From Liolophura sinensis (taxonomy: Eukaryota; Mollusca; Polyplacophora; Chitonida; Chitonidae): a DNA stretch of 64,000 nt. The position numbers and the translations under genes were made by a program. Numbering within the stretch: the first letter of the stretch is position 1; the number at the start of each line of letters is the position of its first letter. The stretch spans positions 12,681,191 to 12,745,190 of the forward strand of contig NC_088300.1 in NCBI RefSeq assembly GCF_032854445.1, read 5' to 3'. Below the pieces are notes generated by a model, which saw only the letters and a list, made by a program, of their open reading frames with translations, had not been told where the DNA came from and did not search any database. This document shows, piece by piece, positions 46,613 to 57,959 of this stretch.

Positions 46613-46908
46613 TTAAACAAGGGTCCGATCCCATCTTAAAAACAATGTGTAACACAAACACGTCAATCTCCCAATCCACTACATACAGTATGTTAACGGA
46701 TCCTGCAGAATGAAGGATGCACTTCACTGGGGCCAATTGCACTGGGGCCAATTCCCCGCTTTACCATACCAAATCCTTTGTTCTGAAACCGAACTTCCGC
46801 CAAGTTTCGGCAAGTTACGTGCTGGCGGTTTGGAACTTTCTTCCCCTGGAAAAAGTCTTTGGGCTATATAAAGGCTTACTATATACTGCAGATTTAACAT
46901 CTAAAAGG

Positions 46909-47242
46909 AGTGTGACGGCCACGATAGCACAGTTGGTAGAACGTCCGCTTCGGGCGCGCTAGATCCAGGATTTATCCTGCATCGAGTCACACCTAACACC
47001 TTAAGAGAGGAAGTTGTAACTTGGCGTTCAGCATGAAGGGGATAGTGCAACGACTGGTTGACCCGTTTCAGTATAATGGCTTGGGCGGGGTACCTTACTT
47101 GCCTTACTTGTCTCGGCACTAGATAAAAGAGCGGTGGAAATCCGTCCTGCAACAAGTAGGCACATTGCATGCTCTCTAAGGATTCCTTCGTTGTCATAAG
47201 ACTCAAAAATCGTTAAGCCCATGCACTCACTCACTCACTCAC
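46909..47242 (+). mobile_element. SINE-B, complete, with tRNA-like head and 9-bp target-site duplication
   Basis: Flanked by TCTAAAAGG at 46900-46908 and 47243-47251. The head (46910-46992, 83 nt) begins GTGTGAC and ends GTCACAC, a perfect 7-bp acceptor-type stem. It contains a perfect A-box TAGCACAGTTGG (46925-46936) and a near B-box CATCGAGTC. The body has TTGACCCGTTTCAGTATAAT, and the 3' end has AAAAATCGTTAAGC followed by (CACT)n. This is a distinct tRNA-derived SINE family from SINE-A. It has no tRNA function: the anticodon region is disordered and the body follows directly. Confidence 0.88.
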
Positions 47243-47251
47243 TCTAAAAGG

Positions 47252-48056
47252 GGTGGTTTAATGATTGTATGGAAATCAATCGCCATGCTATGGTCAAGGA
47301 ATGACATAAGGCATGACCTGAACTAGAAGTGATGGTTGAATAGGCCATGGCAGCACTTTAAAACATTCAATCGTTACCCTTCAAATGACCATATTCCAAA
47401 TTCCAACTGTGATCTTAAATGTAGTGGTTAATAGATACATGAACAGAGACTCTAAAATAAAGACTATGGTTTTAAGGAAAATAAAGAAAATTCACTTTGG
47501 AAGCATAATAGCCCCTCTATTCGATGTATATTCTCTATTAGTGTCCAGGTTAGTTTCCGAAATAACGTCATCTCTGAACTTACTGGGGATGCTGGGCTAG
47601 CTTAGCACCCACCAGTTTTGCTCTTCTTAGCAGGTAGCACAGTTGTTTGCCCTTCGAATATTGAGGCGAAAAATCCAGAATTTTCCAAGGCGTCGATTGA
47701 ACTCTCTCCTGGTGTGCCAGCCGTTTGCGGTCGCGCACCTTATCACAGAGTAACATTTCGCTGTCGATGTTGATATGGATGTTGTCTCTAATACGAAAGT
47801 CGACAAGAGTATGTTACATTCAGATAGATCTTTTTCGCTGTAGTATCTGCGGACACTATTCTTTACCGTCTATAACAGAAAATGTAAACTACATGTATAT
47901 TGTTTTCTGAAGAGAGGCTATTTGGGAAACTGAAATAATGTAATCACGGACACAAAAGCAACCGCTTAGTATTGAATGGATAGATGCTGACGTGAGTCAA
48001 ACATGTGTTTAGTGCATTGTATCGGGATCAATGCATCAAGGGTACAATCTTTCAGC
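47252..48056. other. Intergenic stretch with nothing recognised
   Basis: AT-rich with frames of about 60-70 codons that match nothing known. Confidence 0.45.
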
Positions 48057-48985
48057 GGTGGAAACTTTGGTAAACAATCAATTGGAGACAATCTGACAAC
48101 CAGTTACCGAAAAGAAAAACATCACTTTATTGTTTTAGTCTATCGGAAACAATCACCGCTGAAAAAAGTCACCTAATAATATAGAAAATAATTATTTTGG
48201 TAAGACGAACAGTCATTCAGTATCGAAAATAATCAATTTCCCAAGAAAAACAAGCTATTGGTTGTATAGAAAACAATCACTTAGTTGTATCAGAAACAAT
48301 ACTCTCTCTTTAGAAAAGCAATCACCTGGTTATATCGAAAACAATCACTTAGTGCAATCGGAGACAATGAAATGGTAAAATAAACAATCACTGAGTGATG
48401 CTGCAATCAATCATTTGCTAAAGAGACGAGCTATTATCGGAATCAATCACTTTAGTATGAGAAACTATCACTTTGTGGTAACGGAAAGACTATGACTTAT
48501 AGTCGTGTCGGAAACAATTACTTTACTATGGGAAACTATCATTTAGTTGTATCGGAAACAGTCATTTTACTATGAAAAACGACCTCTTAATTGTATCGGA
48601 AACAGTCATTTTACTATGGGAAACTGTCACTTAGTGGTATCGAAAACAGTCACTTTACCATGAGAAACTATCACAAAGAGGTAACTAAAAGACTATCACT
48701 TATAGTGGTGTCGAAAACAGTCACTTTACTATGAAAAACTATAACTTAGTGGTTTCGGAAACAATCACTTTACTATGGGAAACTATCACTCAGTGGTGTC
48801 GGAAACACTTACTTTACTATGAGAAACTATATTTTAGTGGTATCGGAAACAATCACTTTACTATGGGAAACTATCACTCAGTGGTGTCGTAAACACTTAC
48901 TTTACTATGAGAAACTATATTTTAGTGTTATCGGAAACAATCACTTTACTATGGGAAACTATCACTTACTGGCATCGTAAGAGAA
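48057..48985. repeat. 44-bp tandem array with 88-bp higher-order unit
   Basis: Units alternate CGGAAACAATCACTTTACTA and TGGGAAACTATCACTTAGTG, about 22 bp each. The left half is highly diverged. At the right end CGGAAACAATCACTTTACTA recurs at 48756, 48844 and 48932, an exact 88-bp period with near-identical units, showing a recent local amplification. Confidence 0.88.
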
Positions 48986-51900
48986 TCCATAACTTGGTGC
49001 ATGGTATTTGAAGCAACCACTGCCTTACAAAGTAAACCTGAAGAGTAACAAGAACATTGGGAACGATTTGATATATATATATACCGATAATAAAGCCTAC
49101 AAAGGGGGATAACTGATTAGCGCAGGTCAATTTTTCAACACGATAATATAGCAACTGCATCTATGGTCCGAGCTTTTGCGGCGACATACGATATAAATGT
49201 TCGCGAATGGCAATGTAATACACTCTTTGCAGACTTCATGCAATTTAACAAAGTTGACCTGAATGCTGTTGAGGGTTATCGTGGAGCGTTTTTATAGATA
49301 TATCGTAATGCGGTGATCAATGTCGAACCCGTCTTTGGGCTTAACAATATATATTTTATTCCTCGGATGGACATAAAATTATGATGTATAGGGTCGTCAT
49401 CGCCAGTCAGGCGTCCTGGCTCATAAAACCTACGGAGAAGTAAAGATGTGAGTTATTTGTGCCGCTAAATTTCGCGGTAATGTATTCGTGAACAGGATAT
49501 ATTAGTCACGAATGAACTGTTACATAGAACTACGGACAATCATCTCATACAATAAACGGGAAGATCCTTCTTTATAGGAATCAAATAAAAGCAAACAGTA
49601 ATGTGTATAAGGAGCCCATAGGTTCCAAGTACTATTAATCCAGAAACATCCTGTTGATAGCAGACATGTTATTAAGTGATCAAACTAACCACTATGATAC
49701 AATAAAGCCTAGTGAAATAACCACAATAGTCATAATAACGAATGTTTGTCTACTATATTGGTCTATTTATGACTAACAATTTCTGATAATTCTACTAAGA
49801 GTATAAAGAAAGTGTTCAACTATATTTCTGCAGGTGGGGACAATCAGAGCAATCGCTTCCTTTTTGCAAAAAATAGATACTGTAAGCGTGTTCATGTGTA
49901 CGGGTGTGGGTATATAAAGTGTCAAAGTGTTTACTGTCAAGTGTGTATTCACACATGCACCCATGTGTTTATGTTGTTATCATTGCAAACCTCTACCTAC
50001 ACACAAATATAGTTTTACAGATTATTTTGTTGTCATTTTTAGTCTAATATTCATGTAATTATCACTTTATCACGCTGTCAAACTGACATTGTGTTATACC
50101 TCTGTATCTTGATGTGTGTCACAAAATAAACCGTAAACTTAAATGAGTCTCTCATGGTAGTAGACCATATATAGCCCCTATCCGTCAGTAAATGAAATGA
50201 AACTGCAGAGAGACAGAAGCATATTATTGTTGTCCGTTATGACGTTATGGGTACTGTGACTTGACGAAAAACGCCCCACCACGATGACTCCTGCCTGCAT
50301 GGTGAATTAAAGACTTCTAGGCTTACATAATACCGCGTCTTTGGTTGTCATTGATTTGGCAGGCAAGTGAAATCCCTATTGACAGCCTCAGTCAAAAGTA
50401 ATTTCAAAGATCAGTATTCTTTTAGTGTGAAGGATGTCCATGGTCCCACCTCCTTCTCGTCGCGCGTGCTGTGGACAATGTTCTCGAACTGCGCAGCCTC
50501 ATGGAAGACATTGTCATGGCGAGTTTGGCAGCTCCCCGAGAGTGAAAACCTTTATTATCCTTATTTATCCTGGAGAATGTTGCAAATATTTGCCAACATT
50601 TACCGGCTGTTTTGTACTGCTGTCAAAGTCTTCCACTGAACTGGGGTCTAGGTAAACACCACAAACTAAACCGCGTAAATGCCTATCCATTATCAATTCT
50701 GGTGACTGCGGTCATCTCCTTGTGAGTATCCCACGTCAGCTGTAAGACGGACCGGTTGCAAGACGCTTCCTGGGTAATGAGACAAGGGTTGGTTGACGAG
50801 TTCGTGCTGATATCAAAGCTTTTGGTCTCAGCGCACTGGAGATCGAGCGATAGCCCCTAGCCCAGTCCGCAAGCCCGCAATGTCCTGTAGCGGAGACAAC
50901 ATCCGGAAATACCAACAGTAGCCTATCTTTCTTACAAAGAACGTCCAGCTTCACGACATGGTAAAAATGACTCGGGCATTGAATGTGAATCACACGAAGT
51001 AATGTTTAGTTTTAGCTAATGAGAATATATTTATGCACGCCGGCAATGTTTGTCTGTCTCGTTTATGTCTAGTTATGTCACGACTGACGAGGACTACACA
51101 ACATTTGCATTGAGGCGAAACAATCACGGGCTAACCTATTTAGCATACACCGCCATTTTCGAGGAACAAAGTATCAAAATCAACTTGTCGCATGTGGTAC
51201 AACAGAAAATAGAACTTTCATAAATCATGAGGACTATAAGAAAACCCTCCCCATTGATTGGTTGAGGGCGACGAGTAAAAAAAGAGGGTATGGGCTAAAT
51301 ACATGCACAATGGAACTGTTGAGACAAGAACACATTGTGTCCGTACAGAATTGCATATACCCTATTGGCGGAAGAAAAGCACTCTTCAAAAGACTGCGTA
51401 AGAGGCCACTCGAGTTTAATTGATCAATTATTGTCGCAATTAATACCCCATGAGTATATTCAGAGCAGAGCCCAAGATCGGACTTAAAGCCACACCTCGT
51501 GTGTTAGCTCTACTATGACCGGTTAGAAGAGTACATGTATATCGTGATCATGTCTGTCGTGTGGGCCTACATGTACGCTGCACAGAACGCAAAACAACAT
51601 TGACAAGAGCCATCTGAGATTTGCATATTGCTGTCTCGTCTCTTTCTCATGTAACACAAGCATACATATTTTATCATGCATTTTAATCGTGTTTTACTCT
51701 GTACTCTGATTTATTTTACTTTTCAGGGCTTGGGAAAAACCGGGGATAGCTTGGTTGAAACCATCGTCACCGCTGACGTAAATGCCATAACCGAAGTATG
51801 GTGAATTCTAACATTTCACTGGTCAAGGATGTGATTCAAGGACACTAAAAAATAATTGAGTCAGTCAGCCCAAGTCCTCGCATTCTTTGATCAGCTGTAA

Positions 51901-53080
51901 TGTAATTACTTGCAGACGTTACAAATAAACGTCTTTTTACCATCTTGTTGCAGCTCCTACATTTTCCCCACCCTCCCCCCCCCCCAAAAAAAATTACGAC
52001 CCTCTTCTAAGCCCATACAATGCTACCGCCCCTAATATCGAGGATTACATTACGATGTTGACAACAAACTTATCGCCTATTTTTTCAAAAGAAATTTCTG
52101 TTTATTTTTTTGACTGGGCACATGATTATAACGTGCCGTTACTTCACATTCACATGCAACGTTGGTGACGTAAAACGACAGAGAAAACTTGACACACATC
52201 TACGTCACTTCTAGTTCTGTCCTGCCTGCTACCATTCTTACCTGACTAACCCATCAACCCCTTTGCCCGTGGGGTCACCTGTGTTTTGTTCCCCCACCTC
52301 AGGCGGAGACACCGTGACGACATAGGCGAGCGGACTGGTGTCAGCCTGTGTACTTACTTTCACATCTCAACAATGGATTAGTCAGATCTCTCTTTTGACA
52401 CATATCCCTTTTCTAAACTCAGTGCTATAAATGTTTTTTTCCAACCAAAAACAACATTGCCGGGATTAGCGGGCTAGGGTTTCAGACCGTGTTGTCCAGC
52501 CTAGGTCCGGGATATGAAGGCCGCTGCCAAGATGCCCAACCTGCCACTAACATTGACAATCTCAACAAGATTTGTCTGCTTTCTCTGAATGTTTAAGTAT
52601 CATTGGAGGACAGTGACAGTGGTGTCGTCTTACATGCGGACGAGCTTGCGTGTCCTCAACAATACTGCCATAGATGATTAGTTGTAAAGGTCAATGAGGG
52701 GCGCACATGGTCTTGCTGTGATTGACGTCTTTCTCAAACGTTCTGTGATATGCGTAGGCCGCGGTATAAGGGAAAGTCCCCTTAAGTTCTTTGGAGGAAA
52801 CAATTTAAAGGCGCAATCTGATCGCACCTGATAAACAATAAACAGTCTAATAAACAATTATTTTATCATCAGAGTAGGAGATGAATATACTACAATTATT
52901 ACGCCAGTCTTTACATACTGGAATAGGTGGACTACATTCAACTTCGCAAAAGAATTTCATGGAAGGCAATAACTTGCACAAAATATTATCAGTCTAAAGA
53001 CAGTAAATTATATTATTATTATTATTATAAATTTAAACGAATTATCCAGGATTCACTGCGGATCGGAGATGTTCATTCAC
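48986..53080. other. Intergenic stretch, one weak exon candidate
   Basis: About 4 kb without a firm gene. The frame at 51727-51804 follows a TTTTACTTTTCAG acceptor, stays open for 25 codons to TGA and has AATAAA at 51924; it could be a terminal exon, but no partner exon was found. Frames at 50367-50655 are open on both strands and match nothing. A poly(C) tract is at about 51970-51986. Confidence 0.35.
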
Positions 53081-53089
53081 CCATCCATC

Positions 53090-53440
53090 CACTCGATTGT
53101 TCGTTCGTTCGTTCAGTCATGAATCAATCAATGATGTTACGATGTTGGGCCTGTTCTGTCAACACTAACTGAAACGTATGTACATGTCACTCATGCAGAA
53201 TGCTGTGTGCTAATATGTTGTGTTACAAGTTTATGACATTATCAAGATCACGCCACAACAAAACATCAACCTATCATCCAATCATTCGTCTGGTGTTTCT
53301 ATAGCCAGCTCGATCTGTCAATGCTAACTAGACCGTTTGTACAGAATGATCCATTCAGTTGCTGATATAAGCATCATGTTCGACATTCGTATACCATTAT
53401 CCGTAAAGGCATCATGCAGATGTAATGAGCATGGCTGTCT
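53090..53440. repeat. Long-period repeat, left block
   Basis: Two related units marked by TCTGTCAACACTAACTGAAA (about 53156) and TCTGTCAATGCTAACTAGAC (about 53315), each followed by GTACAGAATGAT/CACTCATGCAG-like sequence. Related units reappear at 56150-56720 on the other side of the retroelement. Confidence 0.65.
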
Positions 53441-53739
53441 AACCAGGCCCCAGGTTAAGCGGTATTAGATACAGTTCGAAAATGACGAGCGTTACAGACC
53501 TTAACCGAACAGATTGGGATTCAAAAGTAACGGACGATTCCCGTTAATATGTAAGGATGTCATACTACAAGAGGCACCATGTATGGTGTTACACATGACA
53601 TGCTGGTCTGTATAAAAGCTGTCTACAACCAGCGCCATTTATGTTGTTAAATACCATGTACACAATAGATATGTACATAGGGATAACAGCGCCGTATATG
53701 TGGTTGATCACAATGCAGATCGCCAGAGATTCTGAACGC

Positions 53740-55789
53740 TCTGTCCCATACCCGCCAACGAGAGTGTTATACTCATTGCAAAATTTGAGAAACTTAGAAT
53801 GAAGCCGTTTGATGGAGTATCCTTGACAAACTAGTTTTTTGAACTAACAACTTGTGACACACATTAAATTCATCACAATTTACGCAAGATCTGACATCCT
53901 ACAAGACGAGATATGTATAGGCCATATGCCGGACCCTTTGGTATATTGCTATCCAAAATTAGGACAATTTACAATATCAAAATTGAAATTTTCCCTTTTG
54001 TCGTAAAGGCGGCGTGAAAGGAGACCTTGTTCGTCTTTGTACAGATATAGATCCAAACAAGATGTACCATCAGGTTGTCTCCTTTAAATCCAATGAAGGC
54101 GGATAGATTTCCTTCACCGCTTCAGCAATATGGGGGTTATTTAATACCAGTAGATCATCAATATACCGCTTGGTAAATGAAAAGGATCGAGCCTTAAAGA
54201 TATTACTTTTAAGTAATTTCTGCATATAGTCATATTCATATGATAACAGGTATAGGTCTGCCAAAAGTGGCGCACAACTGGTACCCGTTGGAATACCTAT
54301 GCACTGTTGGTAATTGGTATCCCCGAATTTCACATAGATGTTATTAATGAGAAATTCAAGTAATTCAATAATTAATGCAACATCCCATGAGTGGAAACCT
54401 TTATAAAGAGTAGAACTAAAGAAAGCCTTATTGCTTCTGACGTTATGTAACGGTGACCTGTTTTAGTAAATACCGAAAAAATTAACGACGATATTCTTTC
54501 AGTAAGATCTCTGTGAGGAATTGTGGTATAGAGAGTAGAGAAAACCCATGTAGATACGTCTTTGTACGGTACATGCATATGAGCATCAAGTTCTTCTGTA
54601 AGACGTTTGGAGTTGTCAAGAATCCACATGCAGTTGACACCTGAATTTTTTGTTATGGCACAACAATACTTATTCCAAAATGACTTTACTTCTTGTAACG
54701 CTCTCCGAAGTAGGGTTGACAAGAGTTTGGTGGTACAACTTCTTGAACCTGCAATACATCGAGCCTTGTATGGGGATTTATGCATTTTAGGAATCCAGTA
54801 AAGTTGGGGTATTTCTGTGTGACGGGTAGGTATATTAAGGCGCCTTTCTTTAAGAAAAGCTTTGTGTTTATTAAATAGTTCCCCCAGAGTACATATAGCA
54901 GCAGAATACGTGGATGTTGTTGTAGATGTATATAGCTCGTGAACAAGAATTTGATAAAAATAATTTGCAAATAAAGATGACATTATTAGGAGCCTTGCCT
55001 ACTACGGTGATGACAAATTTACTATAAAGGTCAGCGAGTGTTTCTTGCGCAGTGGGATCCTTCAGAACCTGTTTAACTTGAGGTAGAGCATCCATGTCTA
55101 CACGGTGTGTAGCTAAACTAAACTTCTTTTTGACAATCTCAAGCCAATTGTTAAGTACCAAAGAATCCACTTTCTCCCATTTTGACCATTTCTTAACATA
55201 TTCCTCAAGCGCCGAGATGATGTTGTTTTTTGTAAGATCGAATGTTGAGATTTCTCTTTTCTCTATACTTAGAGCCCTCACAAACATTCCTTAGATCATG
55301 ATTCTTAATAATATTAAGGTCACCAGTCAGGACATGTTTACATTTGTCGTAGCTAAAAATTGAGGATTCACAATCACAGTTATAGCCGCCAGAAGTATAC
55401 GTCGCCAAATCGAACGCCTTGATGGCCTGGGAATAACTGAAAATTTTGGAAGCGATAGACTTTGTATACTCATAGGATATGCACGGTTGCTCTTGGATAT
55501 TACAATAATTAGGCACAGCACTAAGAACATCAGGTTCATTAAAGATGCGTGGTACGTTAATTAAATCAAGGCCTCTGTCTAAATACTTTATCTTCAGAAA
55601 GAGTCGATCGTGTTGAGTTTCAATTGTAGTTACAAGGCGATACAACCGAAAATACGATATGTCTTGACACAGACGTACAAGGTGAGGTGAAACGTTAAAA
55701 TTGTGTATGTTATTGGATACGTCTTGAACTACCTGTTTTAATAATAATACTGTGCGTAGAGCATGAATGCTATTGGTTTCATACGACAA
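53740..55789 (-). pseudogene. Broken Penelope-like reverse transcriptase
   Basis: The coding region is split over at least four frame segments on the minus strand: 55789-55205, 55287-54871, 54983-54372 and 54333-54070, then further fragments to about 53740. Recognisable pieces are an N-terminal HVLTGDLNIIKN block, KFVITVVGKAPNNVIFICK, the RT motif YWIPKMHKSPYKARCI, FSTLYTTIPH (motif A region), GIPTGTSCAPLLADLYL (motif B) and RYIDDLL (motif C, YxDD). This is the PLE-type RT pattern seen in many marine invertebrate genomes, not a LINE or retrovirus. At motif A the usual aspartate is replaced (TWVFSTLYT). With frameshifts, stops and that loss it cannot be active. The GIY-YIG endonuclease was not found. 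Confidence 0.75.
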
Positions 55790-55994
55790 TCCTACTAAAT
55801 AGCTAGCTGTAACGTGATTTGTGAATCATGTTTCTACTGAACTTCCTCCTACCATGACTGCGAGGTCTACGTTTATCATTCAACCCATACGGAAAGACTG
55901 AGCCAATCTCTAGCATCCAGCATCCTAGCTCACGGTCACGGGTTTTACGTTCAAATTCGAGTACTAGCATTCTGTGTTATAGGAATATAACCGA

Positions 55995-56137
55995 GCGTGG
56001 GAAGGTCTGACAGCATCCTCCCACCATAATGCCGGCCGCCGTCGTATTAGTGAAATATCCTTGAACACGGCGTAAAACACAAATGAAATAAATAAATAAA
56101 TAAATATATAAATAAATAAATATATAAATAAATAAAT
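55995..56137 (+). mobile_element. SINE-A copy with internal deletion and long tail
   Basis: GCGTGGGAAGGTCTGACAGC is joined directly to ATCCTCCCACCATAATGCCG, so the conserved hairpin region is deleted. The tail is an expanded (AAAT)n with ATAT interruptions to about 56137. Confidence 0.85.
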
Positions 56138-56149
56138 GACGTTACCAGG

Positions 56150-56720
56150 ATCATATCACGACAAAATTTCAATCAGTCATCAGTCAATAAATCAATGTAT
56201 CAATCATTGATCTTACTATAGTCAGCTGTCCAGACTAACAAAATCGTGCATACCGATGCATTCACGCTGTGTTACAGTTAATGTATATGACTTCACGAAC
56301 ATTATATCACAACGGCGAAACAACATTCACTCATTCATTCATTCGAATGGTGTTACTATAGTGAACCTGCTCTGTCAACAGTAACTGGAACCTATGTACA
56401 GAATCATTCATGCAGACTGACTCGCATTCCGTGATCACGCGACGGCGAGAAAAGAATTCCATGATACAAGCAAATGAAGTAACAAAGATCAGACAGCTCC
56501 ACTACGCATGTTTAACATTCAATCAATCAACCATTCATTCAATTATTCATTCATTGTTTTATTCGAATGATGTTAGTGTACTGAGCCTGCTCTGTCAACA
56601 GCAATTGGAACATATTTACAGAACCATGCAGACTGACTCGCATTCCGTGATAGGAGTGCCTATTTACTCAGCTGCTGTGGAGGTAACGATCAATTCCAGG
56701 TTAGATCCACACCTACGGCT
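56150..56720. repeat. Long-period repeat, right block
   Basis: Three units marked by AGCTGTCCAGACTAACAAAA (56232), CTCTGTCAACAGTAACTGGA (56370) and CTCTGTCAACAGCAATTGGA (56590). The last two share GCAGACTGACTCGCATTCCG and TGAT. Unit spacing is irregular (about 140-220 bp). (ATTC)n/(AATC)n runs separate units. Confidence 0.75.
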
Positions 56721-56910
56721 TAATCAATCAATGGGCAAATTTCAATAGCCTTGACCCGTCACATTTGTTGTGGCGCGAAATGTGCGCAATTTCAGAAAGC
56801 TTTTAAAGAGGACTGTTGGCCAAGCGTTTACCTTCTGGCCGTCCTTTCACATTCACTATAAAAACGGTGCGTGAAAGGTATAATAAATTGTGACTTCTTG
56901 TAACTTCTTC

Positions 56911-57042
<132 letters not shown>

Positions 57043-57368
57043 TTTTGTTATTATTTTTTGTGTTAGACAGTTTACAATAAAGAAGATGAACATTATAATG
57101 TTAACATTTACCTATTTTACTATTTTACAGCGGGTTACCTTAATATCTGATCAGTACAACAGAGGTTAGGAAAAGCAAATTCTACATGGCGTCAAGGTCT
57201 AATGCTAATTCTAATGCTGTGCGTTCTGTTATCAGTATGTGGATGAACAACTAAACATTAAGACAATATATATTTATATACAATTATAATTCAGAGAGTA
57301 TGGGGAATTATATGCGCACTGGGAGACGTGCCTTGAGTGACGTTAGGTTAATTTGCTATTGTTTTATT

Positions 57369-57474
57369 AGTTAGAGATTGCTCTGACGTTATGTTTGGCA
57401 AAATGTTGTTGGTTTGGGGCCAGCCATGCCCGAATAAAATTTTGCCAAACCTAACGTCAGAGCAATCTCGAACT
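57369..57474. repeat. Near-perfect hairpin, arms about 37 bp, loop 34 nt
   Basis: Left arm 57374-57404 (GAGATTGCTCTGACGTTATG ...) and right arm 57439-57469 (... TAACGTCAGAGCAATCTC) pair over 31 bp with one mismatch. TAGTT extends the stem outwards with one more mismatch. The loop reads GTTGTTGGTTTGGGGCCAGC and on. It could be a microRNA-like precursor or the core of a very small inverted-repeat element. Confidence 0.85.
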
Positions 57475-57708
57475 ATGTTTTATCAGAAATCCATTAATGT
57501 CTCTTCATAGGGGTTTTAATTTGGGTATTGCTGATGGCACTATATATTTTTTACTTGTATAACGGTGATCGGCTTCATGGGTGAAGTAAACCATCAACCT
57601 TTGGCTTGTTACTTACCAGTTTGAACCTTCCCCATATGTGACGTACAGATATGCACAACAAATGTTGTATATAAAAGAATATACAAATTCCCTGTCCTAG
57701 CCCGGGTT

Positions 57709-57932
57709 TGATTTATTTATTGTTTTGATTAGTGTCGTACCCAAGAATACTTCACTTATACGACGGCGGCCAGCATTATGGTGGGAAGAAACCGGACAGA
57801 GCCCGGCGGAAACCCACGATCAACCGTAGGTTGCTGACAGACCTTCCCCCGTACGGCTCGGATTTGAACCTGCACCTTGTGTGTCGTAGCAGCTAAAAGA
57901 CAAGCTCCTCTAACAACTATACTGCGGCCTGC
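57709..57932 (-). mobile_element. SINE-A copy with alternative tRNA-like head
   Basis: Minus-strand element with B-box CAGGTTCAAATCC and the GTCTTTTAGCTGCTACGACA region upstream, then CCGTACGGGGGAAGGTCTGT, the core and the tail. The head matches that at 46400-46612, not the GAGTTCAAGTCC type. Confidence 0.88.
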
Positions 57933-57959
57933 TGTCTGTCTACGGGTATCTAAGGATAA

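Noticed and set aside
46910-46992. A functional tRNA gene
   Set aside because: The acceptor-like stem and A-box are good, but the head is fused to a SINE body with a target-site duplication, and the anticodon and T-arm regions are not regular.
50367-50655. 90- and 73-codon + strand frames and an opposing minus frame
   Set aside because: All frames overlap and none has a recognisable protein family or exon boundaries.
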